64,000 nucleotides of DNA from Aradus depressus. Lineage: Eukaryota > Arthropoda > Insecta > Hemiptera > Aradidae. Positions 63,445 through 64,000 of this stretch are shown one piece after another (within the stretch, counting starts at the first letter, position 1; every line of letters starts with the position of its first letter). The stretch is from contig OY759221.1 in the NCBI GenBank assembly GCA_963662175.1, positions 32,052,045-32,116,044 of the forward strand, in the 5' to 3' direction. The position numbers were made by a program, and so were the translations under genes. The notes under the pieces were generated by a model. That model was given only the letters and a program-made list of their open reading frames with translations, did not search any database and was not told the DNA's origin.

Positions 63445-63940
63445 TATACGGATGGACTTTGGAAAAATGCATTTGTGGCTGTAGGTACGCTGCTGCCGGA
63501 TTGCAGCATTGCCCAACGAAGTGGCAGAGTATGATTCTGGCACAAGTCCAGGAAAGCAGCCCTTTTAAGGTATACAAGGGTTTATCGAACTGTCTCAACG
63601 ATTCGTACTTCTGTAGACGCAATATGCTTTTAAGAGACATTGATAAACCCTTAAGACTATCCCAGGAAAAAGAGGTGCCCGGACGCCCAGAAAAGAGCGA
63701 TGCAAGTACATTGTCCAGGAATGGATAGTGGAAAAATGGCAAAAACGTTGGTCAGGTCAAAAAAGATTTACCTGAAAGATCACTATGTATTCATGGCAGT
63801 TTGCGTAAACAAATCATCGATACTGGACTAACACTGGTTGCAAATATTGTGACGATCGTTGATACAAATAGCTAATACTGGGACAGAGTTAAACTTTGTT
63901 ATATTCGGACACTGGGCCAAAACCTGATGCCGACCGAATG
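63445..63940. other. Unassigned DNA
   Basis: Overlapping frames on both strands at 63419-63742. A phrase EKWQKRWSGQ near 63730 resembles linkers in R1/Jockey ORF2, but it is too short to call. Confidence 0.3.
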
Positions 63941-63942
63941 AT

Positions 63943-63979
63943 GACCGGTTTTCACCGCAACTGCGTCATCATCAGTGGC
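63943..63979 (-). ncRNA. Hammerhead-like motif, family A
   Basis: Minus strand: GCCA, CTGATGA, extra T, GACGC-AGTT-GCGGT, GAAA, AACCGGTC (palindrome with one change). The window ends 20 bases after its repeat's 'gtgtagag' block. Confidence 0.58.
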
Positions 63980-64000
63980 ACATCTCACTCATGTGTAGAG

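Noticed and set aside
63700..63790. R1/Jockey-like linker EKWQKRWSGQ
   Set aside because: Ten residues only, not continued in frame; insufficient to call a separate element.

Overview
This window looks like gene-poor nuclear DNA from an arthropod, most likely an insect. That call is an inference: the DNA is AT-rich, and I found no host exon-intron gene, no rRNA and no functional tRNA gene. It is packed with eukaryotic mobile-element debris: a tRNA-derived SINE, 5'-truncated non-LTR retrotransposons, mariner, hAT-like and Tigger-like DNA elements, and fold-back elements. A hemipteran such as a planthopper is my best guess, but nothing here proves it.

Layout. 0-5 kb: TIR-C repeat fragments, a 111-bp tandem array (3.45-3.94 kb) and a SINE tail. 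5-9 kb: a truncated retrotransposon with a target-site duplication (TSD), a 190-bp inverted-repeat element, and a large palindromic element (7.47-8.93 kb) interrupted by a hAT-like element that carries a 51-bp tandem array. 9-21 kb: a mariner end, SINEs, an RNase H/zinc-knuckle retrotransposon relic, a 750-bp fold-back element with a SINE head in one arm, and a Jockey-like RT relic. 21-31 kb: low-complexity DNA, a SINE/Tigger-like cluster and a truncated retrotransposon with a TSD. 31-35 kb: two fold-back elements in a row. 35-46 kb: retrotransposon C-termini, a complete TIR-C element and SINEs. 46-54 kb: an intact SINE with a TSD, retrotransposon tails and a mariner 5' end. 54-64 kb: an ACCTG/CAGGT-rich stretch, a hAT-like element holding retrotransposon sequence, and further Jockey and RNase H relics.

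The outstanding signal is a motif repeated at 18 sites: CTGA(T/A)GA, one extra T, a stem-loop, GAAA, then usually a short palindrome. This is the core layout of a type I hammerhead ribozyme. The stem sequences differ completely between families while pairing is kept. In three separate fold-back elements the motif occurs once in each arm, pointing outward. Penelope-like retroelements are known to carry hammerheads of this general kind; the paired outward arrangement, the extra base and the self-complementary helix III deserve testing.

The second theme is a roughly 340-bp tRNA-derived SINE (22 copies or fragments, two subfamilies) with a well-preserved central block that resembles a conserved metazoan SINE core domain. 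SINE copies repeatedly lie beside TIR-C elements and hammerhead-like repeats. No host pathway or operon can be described, because no intact gene is visible.
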